Both the position numbers and the translations under genes were made by a program. This document shows positions 24,730 through 36,395 of a stretch of 64,000 nt of DNA, one piece after another. Location: the NCBI GenBank assembly GCA_034190875.2, contig CM067354.1:54330678-54394677 (forward strand), given 5' to 3'. The stretch comes from Urechis unicinctus. Its lineage: Eukaryota > Annelida > Polychaeta > Xenopneusta > Urechidae. Under the pieces are notes generated by a model, which did not search any database, was not told where the DNA came from, and was given only the letters and a program-made list of their open reading frames with translations. How positions within the stretch are numbered: position 1 is the stretch's first letter; every line of letters starts with the position of its first letter.

Positions 24730-25390
24730 GGTCTCTCGTCTAGGGCATCAATATGGTCAAGGTTGCATTGATCTCCGTTGCGTGTAACCATGGAGTTATA
24801 TAGCCATCCGTCTGACGGTGATTTTTTTGAGTGTAGGAAGGAAATCATATGTGCAATGCTATTTTTAATAAATCTCATCAACCAAATGGGGACATATTAA
24901 CCCTATTCTTAACGATGTTTTTTTATCATTTAGTTACGACACGTTTGTAAATGGGGACGACAAACACATAAGGCAATAGTCACGTGTAATTTATTGCACT
25001 CGCAAGAAGATAAGCCATCAATAAGAGAGCACAAAGTCATTTTTAATGAGCCATTTTGCATCAGTTTGTCGCGAGGCTGCGGGCTCCTTGGATTCATACG
25101 GGCTGCTTGATCCTAACGCAATTGACACCAGCGGAAGTGGACAAGCAAATGTGATGAAGATATCGAGGCCTCATTGGATGATATTAGGGCAACTTATAAC
25201 CATGATTACTAATCTAAGCCAATACAAACAGGAGTTGCATTAGGGCTCTCTCTCGCCAAATTTTTACAAGTGTCCATGAGTACCAGCCAAAAGTTAAGGA
25301 TGCACTGGCTATGTCGAGGGTTCCAACGACAAATTGATAATGAGATTTCTATCAATCGTGTTGAGCATGTTCCAATATCATTAAAATGCT
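24730..25390 (+). repeat. Duplicated block with conserved 65-codon frame (second copy)
   Basis: Paralog of 11290-12000; the frame MSHFASVCREAAG lies at 25046-25243. Frame conservation over 65 codons suggests past coding use, probably inside the mobile element whose capsid-like piece starts at 25428. Function unknown. Confidence 0.45.
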
Positions 25391-25427
25391 AAGTTCAGCT
25401 AATGCATCGTTATAGTCATTGACCGCG

Positions 25428-26102
25428 TGGTTTGAACTCCTCGAGAGTGAGCTTAGTGTCAGACTGGAATACGAGCTCACATTCAACGACCACAGTCGTG
25501 GGATTCACGCAATAGGTGACACTAACGCCAGCTACACAACTGATAGCATCTCCTTGGAGTATGACATTGTTACCCAACCAGAGCTAGCCCGCATGATCCG
25601 CACCAAGTACACAGGTCGCGATTCTGTATGAGCGTGTACACAGAGAGCTTGCATACACACTGTGGAACATCAATCTAAACGTACCGGCCCGCAGCATGAA
25701 GGGCATCCTACTGCTCTTTGAAGACCCAGCCAATGCCTCATTTGCTAGGAATACAGAGTCATTCTACAGCCCAAAGATTAGGCAGGTCGAGTTGACCATT
25801 GAGGGCTTCCCCTACCAACTCTATGCCCAGGGCATGCGTAGCTACCAGCAGTGGGATGAGGCAAAGAAGGCCTTTGCAGCGACGAGTTAATGAGACCCGA
25901 GTGTGACAATAGCTGTAAAAGACCTGCCATATACAGACATGTCCCAAGGAGAGTACCTAACCGGCAAGTACGTCCTGTAGATCGACTTGAGGACGACGAC
26001 TGCTGGTGAGAGGCGGCTGGTGAATTGAACGTCTATATTTATGTTGTAACGAATGCACAGCTTAACATTAAGGACGGCAGGTTGGTCAACGCAGTCTACT
26101 AG
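25428..26102 (+). pseudogene. Polinton-like capsid-type protein fragment, broken (third copy)
   Basis: Third copy, beginning WFELLESEL. The first half is open through YTTDSISLEYDIV, then a frameshift follows ARMIRTKYTG near 25617. The frame is open again from 25696 (GILLLFEDPAN) to 25890, and the last part ends DAQLNIKDGR with TAG at 26100-26102. Unlike the other two copies it is followed by a longer ATPase remnant, so this is the most complete representative and probably nearest the original insertion. Confidence 0.55.
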
Positions 26103-26120
26103 TCTTTCCAATTTATATAA

Positions 26121-26605
26121 ATATCCAGAAGGTCTCTTCTCGGCTAATGTCTGCGGGCAGACTGGATGCAGAAAAACCATCTTCATGCTCAACTTACTGG
26201 AAAGGCCCTTCTTCGGTGCCTTTGAGCATATTGCCCTACCATCCTTTTCAACGAGGATTATCAATCGCGGTCATGAGTGTGGTCTGATTCAAAGGGGTAC
26301 GTGTTTGATCCAGGGGAGCGGCTCCATGACTACTTGAGGGTTTTCTACCATATGTTAAAAGAGCGAGGCTACCTTGTACTGTAATGATGACTGCGCGACA
26401 ACAAAGGTCCTAACCAAGAACAAAGATATGTTGTCTGAACTAGCCTTTAGAGGACTGCATGCGCAGCAGAGTGTATGCGTTTGAAGACGCCCTGTGTGAG
26501 TTCGATGTGATCACGACAAGGGAGGGTACGCCAGATACATGCAGAGACCAAGCAAACATAACTGCTGAAGACTGATCAATCTACCTCATATGCTGTTGTC
26601 CATGA
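26121..26605 (+). pseudogene. Packaging-type ATPase remnant with Walker A and Walker B regions
   Basis: GQTGCRKTIFMLNLLERPFFGAFEHI (26150-26235) is the P-loop region, again with Arg in the loop. Further on, NDDCATTKVLTKNKDMLSE (about 26382-26440) looks like the acidic Walker B region and following helix of this ATPase family, and FEDALCEFDVITTRE (about 26480-26525) the C-terminal part. Stops and frame changes separate the pieces. The order capsid-like ORF then ATPase agrees with gene neighbourhoods known from Polinton-like elements; the assignment is by motif and context only. Confidence 0.5.
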
Positions 26606-26884
26606 TTGTATCTATCTGCTCTCATCATTGATCAACTTTAAGAGTCTCAGAGCCCTGCTGCCCCAGCTGACAAACCCAGAGCGGACTCGAAAACTACTCA
26701 TAAGAGAGATAGCCTGCTACGGTCATAGCCTATGGTCAGGCCCACAAGTGCCCGGGTGCGCATTTTGCAGGACGCCGGACAATTGACCAGCTTGAAGTAA
26801 TGTCTGGCCAATAAAACAGTCTTTACAAAAATAAGCTCAACCATAGCTATTTTACGTTGCCTCGAAAGTTAGTAAATACTCTCT
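26606..26884 (+). other. Short unassigned open frame after the ATPase remnant
   Basis: About 26640-26785 encodes NFKSLRALLPQLTNPERTRK and a cysteine pair (GCAFC). It may be a further small ORF of the same element. No family is recognised. Confidence 0.3.
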
Positions 26885-27260
26885 ATTCCTGATCAAGTCA
26901 CACCCCCCTCCCGCCAGCCCCCAATGGAATAATCATTAGTAATGTAATATTTCCAAATGCATATACTAATTGGCGATTCTAGTGAATATTGATTACAACA
27001 TAATTGAATTTGGCGTATTTTTGCTATCACAATAGCGCCTAATAATGGGCTTGGTATCTCAATCAGTTTCAAAGTAAACTTGCCACTGCTCAATCGGTTG
27101 TCGATTTGTATGCATGACTAATAAAAGTACCGATGTACACCCATCGCTGTAGACGGCCGACCACGTTGGCCCGTATGAATCATTTTTACCAGGTACGCTG
27201 TTGCCAGCCATATATGGAATGATCATGTTGTCCCGGTTTCGCATGAAGTTTGCCAATTCG
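26885..27260 (+). repeat. Detached upstream part of a type-II GTPase promoter
   Basis: Matches 43940-44290 upstream of copy G (from CCCGCCAGCCCCCAATGGAA to CAGCCATATATGGAATGATC) and the start of the orphan at 7345. It stops before the TATA box and no exon follows, so this is a second promoter relic without a gene. Confidence 0.65.
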
Positions 27261-27860
27261 TTATATATATACCACACTACCGTCACAGCAAAGCTCAATT
27301 AAATTACCTTCCTTCCATAGTGGCAATGGGAAAGTGTACACTCTTGGGCGCGAAGAAGATCACCACCTTGTGGAATGATTCTATGCTTAAAGTCGGCTCA
27401 GACGGAGATACTCTGCCAATGTCTTTAAGAAGGTGTTTGCTTGTCACGGTAAGTTCCATTTCCTTGTGTGGCTTTGATCCTTAATAAATGAATATAAAAT
27501 ACAAGATACTGTGTTATATATAGCCATGTGTAAGGATGAAAGCCTAACAAACTATGCCACAACATTGCCCAAGCTATGATTTGCACACCATATAAAAAGC
27601 CAACGAATAACCTTCTCATGGATATTCGGTTTGAATTCACTTGTTATTAAGAGAGAGTGAGCGTGGATGGGTGTAATATTTGACAGGTCATGTTTTATAA
27701 CAGTATTTGTCTGAATTTGTCATATGTCAGAGGTGGTGAAAATGGTCCTACCCACCAATTGTGAGCAAACAGCTTGGATCAACCCTCTCAGCACCCTCCA
27801 ACCTCAACCCCAGAAACAGATTAGATTCCAACCAGTGATGAAAGTCCTCACACACCTCCT
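27261..27860. other. No gene recognised
   Basis: Sequence not matched elsewhere in the window; open frames are short and without motifs. Confidence 0.4.
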
Positions 27861-27870
27861 TCACCCTCTG

Positions 27871-28270
27871 TGGAACAGCTTCAGCAAGAACTAGTCCTTG
27901 CCAAAGAAAAAGTTGTCTCACTTGAAGAGAAATTGAAGGTATCAGCACTATCTGCTGACACAGTGGTAGACAAAGATAAGAAATGCCACTTTTATACCGG
28001 TTTGAAATGGGAACAGTTTCAAGGCATTTTTTGCTGCTCTAAAGCCATTCACACCACGACATTCCTCCACCAGTCTGCCTGCACGTGACCAATTTTTTTG
28101 TGACTCTAGTTAAATTAGGACTGGACTCCCCCTTTCAGATGCTTGCATACGGGTGCTGAATTACAATGTAATTGACATCTTCTGGAGATGGATTGATCTC
28201 ATGAATGAAAAACTGCAGTTCCTTATTAAGTGGCCTGACAGAGATGCCGTTTATGGAACCATCCCCCTTG
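27871..28270 (+). pseudogene. DDE_Tnp_4-type transposase fragment
   Basis: A coiled-coil-like EQLQQELVLAKEKVVSLEEKL (27871-27935) is followed by KCHFYTGLKWEQFQGIF (27990-28035). Broken frames then give MNEKLQFLIKWPDRDAVY and IPLAFK (28200-28275). This order (coiled coil, FYTGL..F, helix-turn-helix region, then WPxR) is what I know from THAP-type proteins with a DDE_Tnp_4 transposase of IS5/Harbinger-like elements in invertebrates. Several frame changes occur within 400 bp and the catalytic Asp/Glu part is absent, so it is a remnant. Confidence 0.5.
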
Positions 28271-28421
28271 CATTCAAATTGTCATAAAGGACATTCTTAT
28301 TAAACTAGGGATTAAACCAGGTGATATACTGAAGTTTGCACAACCGCCGCGATAAGCAATGTTTGTTTGAGGTGCCCCTATCAACGCCTTTGTATTCTCT
28401 TGGGGCATCTTTATAATCTCT

Positions 28422-28769
28422 ATGTTACGAAAAACTCCCAGGTGGACGCGGAACTTAAACACTATGATGACGCCATCAAGCAGCTTCAGTCTGAACAGGG
28501 GACTGGCCATAAAGCAAACTGAGCGGCTAGACTTCATCAACGAGCAGCTCCGCCGCAGGGGACACGCCAAACGCACTTTCCAGGATGTCAACGACGCGAT
28601 GTCTGAGTACTCCCTGGTTACAGACAAACCCGTCAACTCACTGGAGCCTGTGCTTTCAGACTGCTACGTGCTCTCAGATGACCAAAAGAGACGTGAAGTG
28701 GCGTTCATTATTCTGGGCATGGCTGCGACCATCCTGGTTGCGAACAGGCTCGCCAAGCAGTTTGCATGA
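28422..28769 (+). CDS. Unassigned protein with C-terminal hydrophobic segment, probably element-borne
   Basis: An open frame of 115 codons, of which the part from about residue 35 (TERLDFINEQLRRRGHAKR) to the end looks genuinely coding. It is charged and helical, followed by EVAFIILGMAATILVANRLAKQ, a possible single transmembrane helix at the C-terminus. Upstream at 28437-28500 another frame gives DAELKHYDDAIKQLQSEQG, which would continue into it after one frame change, so the original protein was probably longer. Position between an ATPase-like and an integrase-like remnant suggests it belongs to the Polinton-like element. The product is not recognised. Confidence 0.45.
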   Translation: MLRKTPRWTRNLNTMMTPSSSFSLNRGLAIKQTERLDFINEQLRRRGHAKRTFQDVNDAMSEYSLVTDKPVNSLEPVLSDCYVLSDDQKRREVAFIILGMAATILVANRLAKQFA

Positions 28770-28869
28770 TAAGACTGTCTTAGGACAGAGGTTTAGGGCG
28801 ACCTGAGTAGTTAGCGATGACATTTTTTTGCAGGTCATTTGGAGACTCCTGCTGGAATATGTAACAATG

Positions 28870-29122
28870 GATGGCACGACTCGTCGCACGCAAACATTAT
28901 AGTGTTTCCCAAAGGACTATCGGAAGGGCAATACAACCATCAAGAACCTTGCAGCTGTCGCAAGGATTTCTGAGGAAGTTTCCCTGGGTTGGCTTAAAAA
29001 GTAGGCTATTTGGCAGATCCACCTACCAATCCCAAGACACATTCCTCGGCCAGAGTTTGATAAGTCTGCGCCCAATAAGGGTTAACCAAGCAGATCGCCT
29101 GTTTTTTCCACATAACAGCTAG
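28870..29122 (+). pseudogene. Polinton-type integrase N-terminal fragment
   Basis: In shifting frames the strand encodes IWQIHLPIPRHIPRPEF (29008-29060) and NQADRLFFPHN (29085-29117). This resembles the stretch just before the first catalytic Asp of the retroviral-like integrases carried by Polinton/Maverick elements. A TAG lies near 29003, a TAA at 29082-29084, and the sequence is cut at 29123 by an inverted GTPase fragment, so the catalytic core is missing. Weak alone, but supported by the capsid-like and ATPase-like remnants upstream. Confidence 0.4.
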
Positions 29123-29405
29123 ATACCACCTCGACGAACACATTCTGGACGTTTACATTGCCTCGTGCACTTGTCTCCACATACGAACATTGGTATTGGG
29201 TTGCAAGCCAACCAGCCTCTTCTCGTGAGATTTTTCCAATTTCCATCCAAATCGCGCTTATTTACAACTAGCACTACAGGACATTGCAAAATCTTGAAAT
29301 CAAAGAATATATAAATATATATAATATATTCAACTAACTTAAGGCTAATGTGGGCAGCATCACACTCTTCGAGCATATTGCCATGTCATGTACTAGGGCT
29401 CAGTA
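29123..29405 (-). pseudogene. Inverted GTPase exon 3 plus intron 2 fragment
   Basis: On the minus strand this reads from intron 2 through the acceptor into exon 3. The exon encodes VVLVVNKRDLDGNWK in one frame and, after small indels, the codons of the ETSA region in another. It ends at 29123 next to the integrase-like remnant. It is therefore a broken extra copy, opposite in direction to the other GTPase genes to its left, and it forms the left border of the ATGT array. Confidence 0.8.
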
Positions 29406-29473
29406 TCTTTTATATACAGGTATAACAAAGTCATTGGCGGTACGGAGCCCTAGTGCATGTCATGGCAATACTC
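29373..29473. repeat. Hairpin-forming inverted repeat at the start of the ATGT array
   Basis: GCATATTGCCATGTCATG..GGGCTC (29373-29401) is the near-perfect reverse complement of 29445-29473 (about 25 of 29 positions), separated by 43 bp. Both arms derive from GTPase intron 2 (compare GGTATGGCCATACTCT near 9568), one in each orientation. Confidence 0.75.
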
Positions 29474-29675
29474 TATGCATGCATGTATGTATGTATGTAT
29501 GCATGTATGTATGTATGTATGTATGTATGTATGTATGTATGTATGTATGTATGTATGTATGTATGTATGTATGTATGTATGTATGTATGTATGTATGTAT
29601 GTATGTATGTATGTATGTATGTATGTATGTATGTATGTATGTATGTATGTATGTATGTATATGTATGTATGTATG

Positions 29676-29709
<34 letters not shown>

Positions 29710-30083
29710 TGTATGTATGTATGTATTTTGTATGTATGTATGTATGTATGTATGTATGTATGTATGTATGTATGTATGTATGTATGTATGTATGTATGTA
29801 TGTATGTATGTATGTATGTATGTATGTGTGTGTATGTATGTATGTATGTATGTATGTATGTATGTATGTATGTATGTACATATGTATGTATGTATGTATG
29901 TATGTTGTATGTATGTATGTATGTATGTATGTATGTATGTATGTATGTATGTATGTATGTATGCTTGTATGTATGTATGTATGTATGTATGTATGTATGT
30001 ATGTATGTATGTATGTATGTATGTATGTATGTATGTATGTATGTATGTATGTATGTATGTATGTATGTATGTATGTATGTATG

Positions 30084-30115
<32 letters not shown>

Positions 30116-30186
30116 TGTATGTATGTATGTATGTATGTATGTATGTATGTATGTATGTATGTATGTATGTATGTATGTATGTATGG

Positions 30187-30218
<32 letters not shown>

Positions 30219-30275
30219 TGTATTGTATGTATGTATGTATGTATGTATGTATGTATATGTATGTATGTATGTATG

Positions 30276-30307
<32 letters not shown>

Positions 30308-30962
30308 TGTATGTATGTATGTATGTATGTATGTATGTATGCATGTATGTATGTATGTATGTATGTATGTATGTATGTATGTATGTATGTATGCTTGTAT
30401 GCTTGTATGTATGTATGTATGTATGTATGTATGTATGTATGTATGTATGTATGTATGTATGTATGTATGTATGTATGTATGTATGTATGTATGTATGTAT
30501 GTATGTATGAATGTATGTATGTATGTATGTATGTATGCTTGTATGCTTGTATTTAAAAATGCATTTATGTCTGCACGTATATACAGGTATAACAAAGTCA
30601 TTGGCGGTACGGAGCCCTAGTGCATGTCATGGCAATACTCTGTGCATGTATGTATGTATGTATGTATGTATGTATGTATGTATGTATGTATGTATGTATG
30701 TATGTATGTATGTATGTATGTATGTATGTATGTGTATGTATGTATGTATATGTATGTATGTATGTGTATGTATGTATGTATGTATGTATGTATGTATGTA
30801 TGTATGTATGTGTATGTATGTATGTATGTATGTATGTATGTATGTATGTATGTATGTATGTATGTATGTATGTATGTATGTATGTATGTATGTATGTATG
30901 TATGTATGTATGTATTTTCTATGTATTGTGTATGTATGTATGTATGTATGTATGTATGTATG

Positions 30963-30994
<32 letters not shown>

Positions 30995-31611
30995 TGTATG
31001 TATGTATGTATGTATGTATGTATGTATGTATGTATGTATGTATGTATGTATGTATGTATGTATGTATGTATGTATGTATGTATGTATGTATGTATGTATG
31101 TATGTATGTATGTATGTATGTATGTATGTATGTATGTATGTACATATGTATGTATGTATGCATGTATGTATGTATGTATGTATGTATGTATGTATGTATG
31201 TATGTATGTATGTATGTATGTATGCTTGTATGCTTGTATGTATGTATGTATGTATGTATGTATGTATGTATGTATGTATGTATGTATGTATGTATGTATG
31301 TATGTATGTATGTATTTAAAAATGTATGTCTGTACAGGTATAACAAAGTCATTGGCGGTACGGATGTATGTATGTCTGCATGTATGTAATGTATGTATGT
31401 ATGTCATGTATGTATGTATGTAGTATGTATGTCATGGCAATGTATGTATGTATGTATGTATGTATGTATGTATGTATGTATGTATGTATGTATGTATGTA
31501 TGTATGTGTATGTATGTATGTATGTATGTATGTATGTATGTATGTATGTATGTATGTATGTATGTATGTATGTATTTGGTATGTATGTATGTGTATGTAT
31601 GTGTATGTATG

Positions 31612-31642
<31 letters not shown>

Positions 31643-32020
31643 TGCATGCATGTATGTATGTATATATGATGTATTTAAATGTATGTATGTAAGTATGCAA
31701 AATATGTTGGCATTCAGGTGTGTGTATATGATGTATTTACGTATGTATGTATGTATGTATGTATGTATGTATGTATGTATGTATGTATGTATGTATGTAT
31801 GTATGTATGTATGTATGTATGTATGTATGTATGTGTATGTATGTATGTATGTATGTATGTATGTATGTATGTATGTATGTATGTATGTATGTATGTGTAT
31901 GTATGTATGTATGTATGTATGTATGTATGTATGTATGTATGTATGTATGTATGTATGTATGTATGTATGTATGTATGTATGTATGTATGTATGTATGTAT
32001 GTATGTATATGTATGTATGT
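29474..32020. repeat. Very long (ATGT)n tetranucleotide microsatellite with embedded unit
   Basis: ATGT/ATAC repeats run almost without break for about 2.5 kb, with scattered variants (GCTTGTAT, TTTGTATG, GTGTATG). A non-repeat unit containing GGTATAACAAAGTCATTGGC occurs at about 29418-29480, again at 30582-30648 and, shortened, at 31336-31364, so larger blocks of roughly 1.1 and 0.75 kb have themselves been duplicated. All long open frames here (M-Y-V-C and I-H-T-Y patterns) are simple translations of the repeat and are not genes. Confidence 0.97.
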
Positions 32021-32065
32021 ATATATATATATGTATATCTATATATATATATATATATATATATA

Positions 32066-32131
<66 letters not shown>
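32020..32131. repeat. (TA)n microsatellite
   Basis: The ATGT array passes into about 110 bp of almost pure TA with a few CT substitutions. Confidence 0.95.
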
Positions 32132-32137
<6 letters not shown>

Positions 32138-32464
32138 GGTATGCTTGTATGAATGTATATATGCTTATGCCATAAATAAAGTATGCCACACATTCTTCTG
32201 GTGTCTGGTTCCCGTGTGTACGCGTTTTGTTCTTGGGGCATATCGTCCCCAGACGACGGCCCAGCCAAATGCCAAACGGCCAAACGCCCTTACAGCACTC
32301 TATCCGGGGGCGATGTATTGTTTCTCCAGGCGGTTGACATTGATCTTTAAATTTATTTCGTATCAGCGAAATCAAATTCATTAATGCTGTTCCTTTATTA
32401 AGTGAAACATGTATCATTCGGTATATACATTCGCTTCCTTTCTGTAACACGATGGTAACATTCT

Positions 32465-32560
32465 GGGGGCGGATCGTCCCGGGGGCGCATTGACCCGGGG
32501 GCGCAATGTCCCAGCGAGGGCGAATCTATCCGGGTGCGGATCGTCCAGGGGGCGCACTTT
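32465..32560. repeat. GC-rich degenerate minisatellite
   Basis: Five or six units of about 16-18 bp around CGGGGGCGxAxTGTCC. A single related unit lies at 32300-32318. It stands out as the only GC-rich stretch in an AT-rich region. Confidence 0.7.
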
Positions 32561-32569
32561 CACGCATTC

Positions 32570-33530
32570 CCGTTTTGACAGCGAGATTTTCTTGCAGGTT
32601 CGTTGAAAATTAAATACTGAGAAGGGCCGGGTCTCAAAATTGTTGTACACCTGGTATTGTACATCCTCTCACTTCTGTGTTTTGTTTTCTAGAGCGTTAC
32701 GATATATATGTCTACAGAGGGTATCGAATTTCAGAAATCATAACGTTTGAATTTTGCAACTGCTCCGCACTGGTGCTTACTTTGCAGCTGCCGTCCCAGA
32801 GGCCGTTATGATAGCGCCTTACGGTGATTTAATCGACTCCAATAACAGCAGTTGATAAATATCATTTGCTCTGTACATGGCATATAGTTTTATGGTTCCC
32901 TGTAATGTGAAGCTAGCAGCTGCATGAATATTTGATGATGCTAGTTGTTTATATTATTGTCGCGGGAAACGATAAATTGATCTGCACTCAACTAACGATG
33001 AATGCCTGGGACTCAATCAAGCTGTTGCACAAAATTGGCTCTGTAAAGTTTCTTGTGTAGTGGATGAATTGAGCACGTTGTTAGCATTATTATATAACGC
33101 ATGGACATATTTACGTACAATCAGAGGTGTTAATCATTATCAGGTTAACATCCAGGCATAAAACTTAGCGGTAATGACGAATTGCATGTAGCAGATTGTT
33201 GCCATGACAGGATTACTGAATTATTCATGTTGTTTAACCATTGAAATGTTCGACATATTGTGACAGGATATTATAAATTTCTGGATTTTTACCAAGTTAT
33301 CCCCCTGTCATGCTACATAATTTATCAGCTAAAGATTAGAATATAATAGAGTAGAATAGCGACAAATATATTGGAACACAATTCATCATCTTGAAGCATC
33401 TTTCTCTGGGTGCGAGAGAAATGCTAAACGAAAACACAATTACTACATATACTGAAAAGATTCAAAGCTGTAACAATGAAAACATGACCAAGTGACTGAT
33501 TTTATGGAGTTTCAGGTAGGCAGTACAATC
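32570..33530. other. No gene recognised
   Basis: Single-copy within the window; short frames only. Nothing supportable found on either strand. Confidence 0.4.
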
Positions 33531-34450
33531 AGGTACCATTGCCACTACTTACTGCTGACATACTAAAAACATTAATAAAAACAATGATTAAAGCGTGGTT
33601 ATTTAGGGATTTGATGTGAACAAAAGATGCAATAGTATAATATTTTGCACGGTTTGATATCAAATAGTTATTATTTAGATTTTCAAAGAGTTTAATAGCG
33701 CGTCCTTTCTTCCTGCCAAGATGGGCTTTCTGAATTGATATGGTAAATTGATAGCTCCAGTAGCATCGGAATGGTGGCGACATTTAAAAATTATTGACTG
33801 ATCTTGTGACGTCACTGGCATGCACAGTGATAGCGTAATTTGGTTCCTGCAGGGCCGTCAATATCTTCAAATTCACACATAATCACAGTGAATTTTGTCA
33901 AAACTACCTGTTAGTCAAACAGGTAGCCCGTCTAACATGGCTTGATTTTTCATAATTAGTTTGCTAAACAAGAGGGAAACACTTACAAACCAAACAACAA
34001 CTCATCAAGGAGCCAGTAAAGCTATTTTTGTTCATGGGAAGGACTACTCTAAGGGTTTTGCAGTGGTCAGTGTTTACTGCCCTGCCCATCCAACCAACCA
34101 ACATCTTCTAAAAGTATTCCTTCCGATACAAATAGTCGTGTCTATTAACATGTATACATTTCAAGTTAAATGATCTATTTTCGTTGTCTTCATATTTCTT
34201 ATTATTCTCGTTGAAACCAGGGCACAGAAAGCAAAGAGGACAATATTGATACAGGCTGTCTGCATTCAGCAGAAAATCAAAGGAAAAAAATGTAACTTCA
34301 ATGAAACTGTTGTTACTAAGATACGCCCCGCATACAGTGCCGAAATTTCGTTTTAATTCGTAAAAAAGAAAATCGGCGGAGCCCCACACGAAGAAAATAG
34401 GTACGGAAAACATTGTACACTGCACACGCTCAGAAGACTTCGTACATCTC
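33531..34450. repeat. Repeated block upstream of copy E
   Basis: Paralog of 7612-8400, with about 120 extra bases around 33985-34105. On the minus strand the frame 34108-34425 stays open for 105 codons but diverges from its counterpart at 8162-8380. Not recognised. Confidence 0.5.
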
Positions 34451-34899
34451 CAAATGAAAAATCAATACTGTAGAAAAATATGCAACAAATTATATTGGAC
34501 GTTGCCCGGAATAACTGGACGTAACATGTTAGTTATACTGTGACGAACAACACTGCTTCAATCACCGACGTTTATCTATTTTCATTTAAATCACAATCAA
34601 TTTAGTTAATATCACTTCTAATTAATTGAATAAAACTGGAGAAGTAACAGAAACCAAGAAATGGATAATTGGAGTAAAAAACTCGCTTAACTTTATTTAG
34701 CATTTTTTAGGTATACAATTCATGTTTGTTTTGTTTTGTATGGCGTCATACTGACGGGATATGTTGCTGCTTTCTTATCATTAGTACGCACATTCCGGAA
34801 AAGTCTAGATGTAATAGATCGAGCTCCGATGTCAGTTAATTAGATATAAAAAAATTCAATACTTGTTCGTTATTGTTCTGGAAATGGGCGGTGTATTGC

Positions 34900-35318
34900 T
34901 GGGTGGGGAGAGTGGGGGGGGGGGGTGAAACCTGACTGGAATCTTCCTTTTTACCTCACAAATCGCCATCTACACCCATCGATGTCGGCCGTCTATGTAT
35001 GTTGGCTAGCCACGTGGATGCGTGTGACTAATTTTCCCAGGTATATTGGTAACCAGCCAGGCATGTGGTGATCACGCTGTCCGGGTGTTGCATCGCATAT
35101 GTCATCAACATGCCGCAGCCACGTCATGCCAGCGGGATTACCACCGGGCGTGTTATGCCAAGCCGGGTGGCCTGCCCTTGAACTTGTGGCTCGCTTCTCT
35201 GGTGCAAAATAAACAGAAGGCATAGAGCAGATCGCCATCTTCGGCAGCCCGAGTCAATTCACACGAAGCATATCCGCTGAGTAACATAATTAAGTTATAC
35301 CTTCTTCACGAACTAGAC
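34900..35318 (+). promoter_or_regulatory. Promoter region of GTPase copy E, TATA box degraded
   Basis: Aligned with the promoter of copy B, including the G-rich stretch GTGGGGGG..GTGAAACCTGACTG. The TATA position reads GCAAAATAAACAG (35205-35217) instead of GCTATATAAACAG, and the 13-bp palindrome is broken (CATGCCAGCGGGATTAC). Reduced promoter activity is expected, matching the frameshifted coding region. Confidence 0.65.
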
Positions 35319-35392
35319 ATGGGCAACATACCAAGGATGCGCAATGGATCCAGTTCGGGCATCTCCCGACAAAACAGTGACAGCAGTACGAT

Positions 35393-35425
<33 letters not shown>

Positions 35426-36395
35426 ATCGTGTAGTGGTGGCGGTGGGTGGATCAAAGACTGTCAGCTAGTGGTGATGGGGGCAGGCAACGTGGGCAAGTC
35501 AGCTCTTCTTACTCAATACCTGTCAGGAGCCTTCTCCTCACATTACAGCCCTACCGTAGAGGACAGATTTAGGCATCTCATCAAATTACCAGGTGAGCTT
35601 TATCAAAACGCCAAACCCGTTTTTGACTTAATCGTCTCTGATGTCACACCTGTTCTATTGAGTAACAGCTTTACTGGACAAGCAATAACAGCGGATTAAT
35701 ATCATTGTATTGTTTTGCAGATGGAACATTTTACGGGATTCATATCGTGGACACGGCCGGCTACCATCAGTTCCCTGCAATGCTAGACTTGAGCATAAGG
35801 AATGGCAATTCATTCGTTGTTGTCTTTGCCATCGATGATCGCGACTCTTATCTGCGCGCTGGTGAGCTTCTGCGCCAAATAAGAGAAGTTAGAGGTATGT
35901 CACGAGTTTGATGTTGCAGCAATTCTAAGTGAAGCGTAACATGTTAATTATCCTATAATCGGCCTTTAACCTTGTAATAGACATAAACAAAGATATTGAG
36001 CGATGTGTATCGTATGGCCATACTTTACAGTGAATGTGATGCAGCCCTCCCCAGCTTAATTGTAAATTGCATATATAATAAATATATTTCTGTGATTTCA
36101 GGATTTGGCAAAGTTTCCTGTGGTGCTAGTCGGAAATAAGCGCGATTTGGATGAAAATCGCCAAATCTCGCGGGAAAGATGCTGGTTGCTTGCGAACCAA
36201 TACCAATGTCCGTATGTGGAGACAAGTGCACGAGACAATGTAAACGTCCAGAATATGTTCGTCGAGGTGGTATCTAGGAACTTCAGTGACGCAGAGCAAT
36301 GTGCGGAGCTAAAATCCAAAAGAAAGTTTATCAGCCGAAGAATAAGCCACAAACTGAATATTTTCCGTCGTCGGAATAATGCCATTCGAACATAG
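35319..36395 (+). pseudogene. Ras-like GTPase copy E, frameshifted in exon 3
   Basis: Exons 35319-35592, 35721-35894 and 36102-36395 align with copies B and D. Exons 1 and 2 are open and carry the longest Ser tract of the cluster, GAGNVGKS, SPTVED, and DTAG followed by YHQF. In exon 3 one extra T (AAAGTTTCC instead of AAAGTTCC, 36113-36117) shifts the frame to a TAA at 36137-36139, before NKRD. A further extra A and a missing T around 36176-36187 compensate each other. Copy G, otherwise nearly identical here, lacks the extra T. The single-base differences in homopolymers could be sequencing errors; if so, E would be a full gene. AATAAA at 36645-36650. Confidence 0.8.

Noticed and set aside
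29450..32283. Open frames of up to 387 codons on both strands (M-Y-V-C and I-H-T-Y patterns)
   Set aside because: They are translations of the ATGT and TA microsatellites; a 4-bp repeat without stops is open in every frame.
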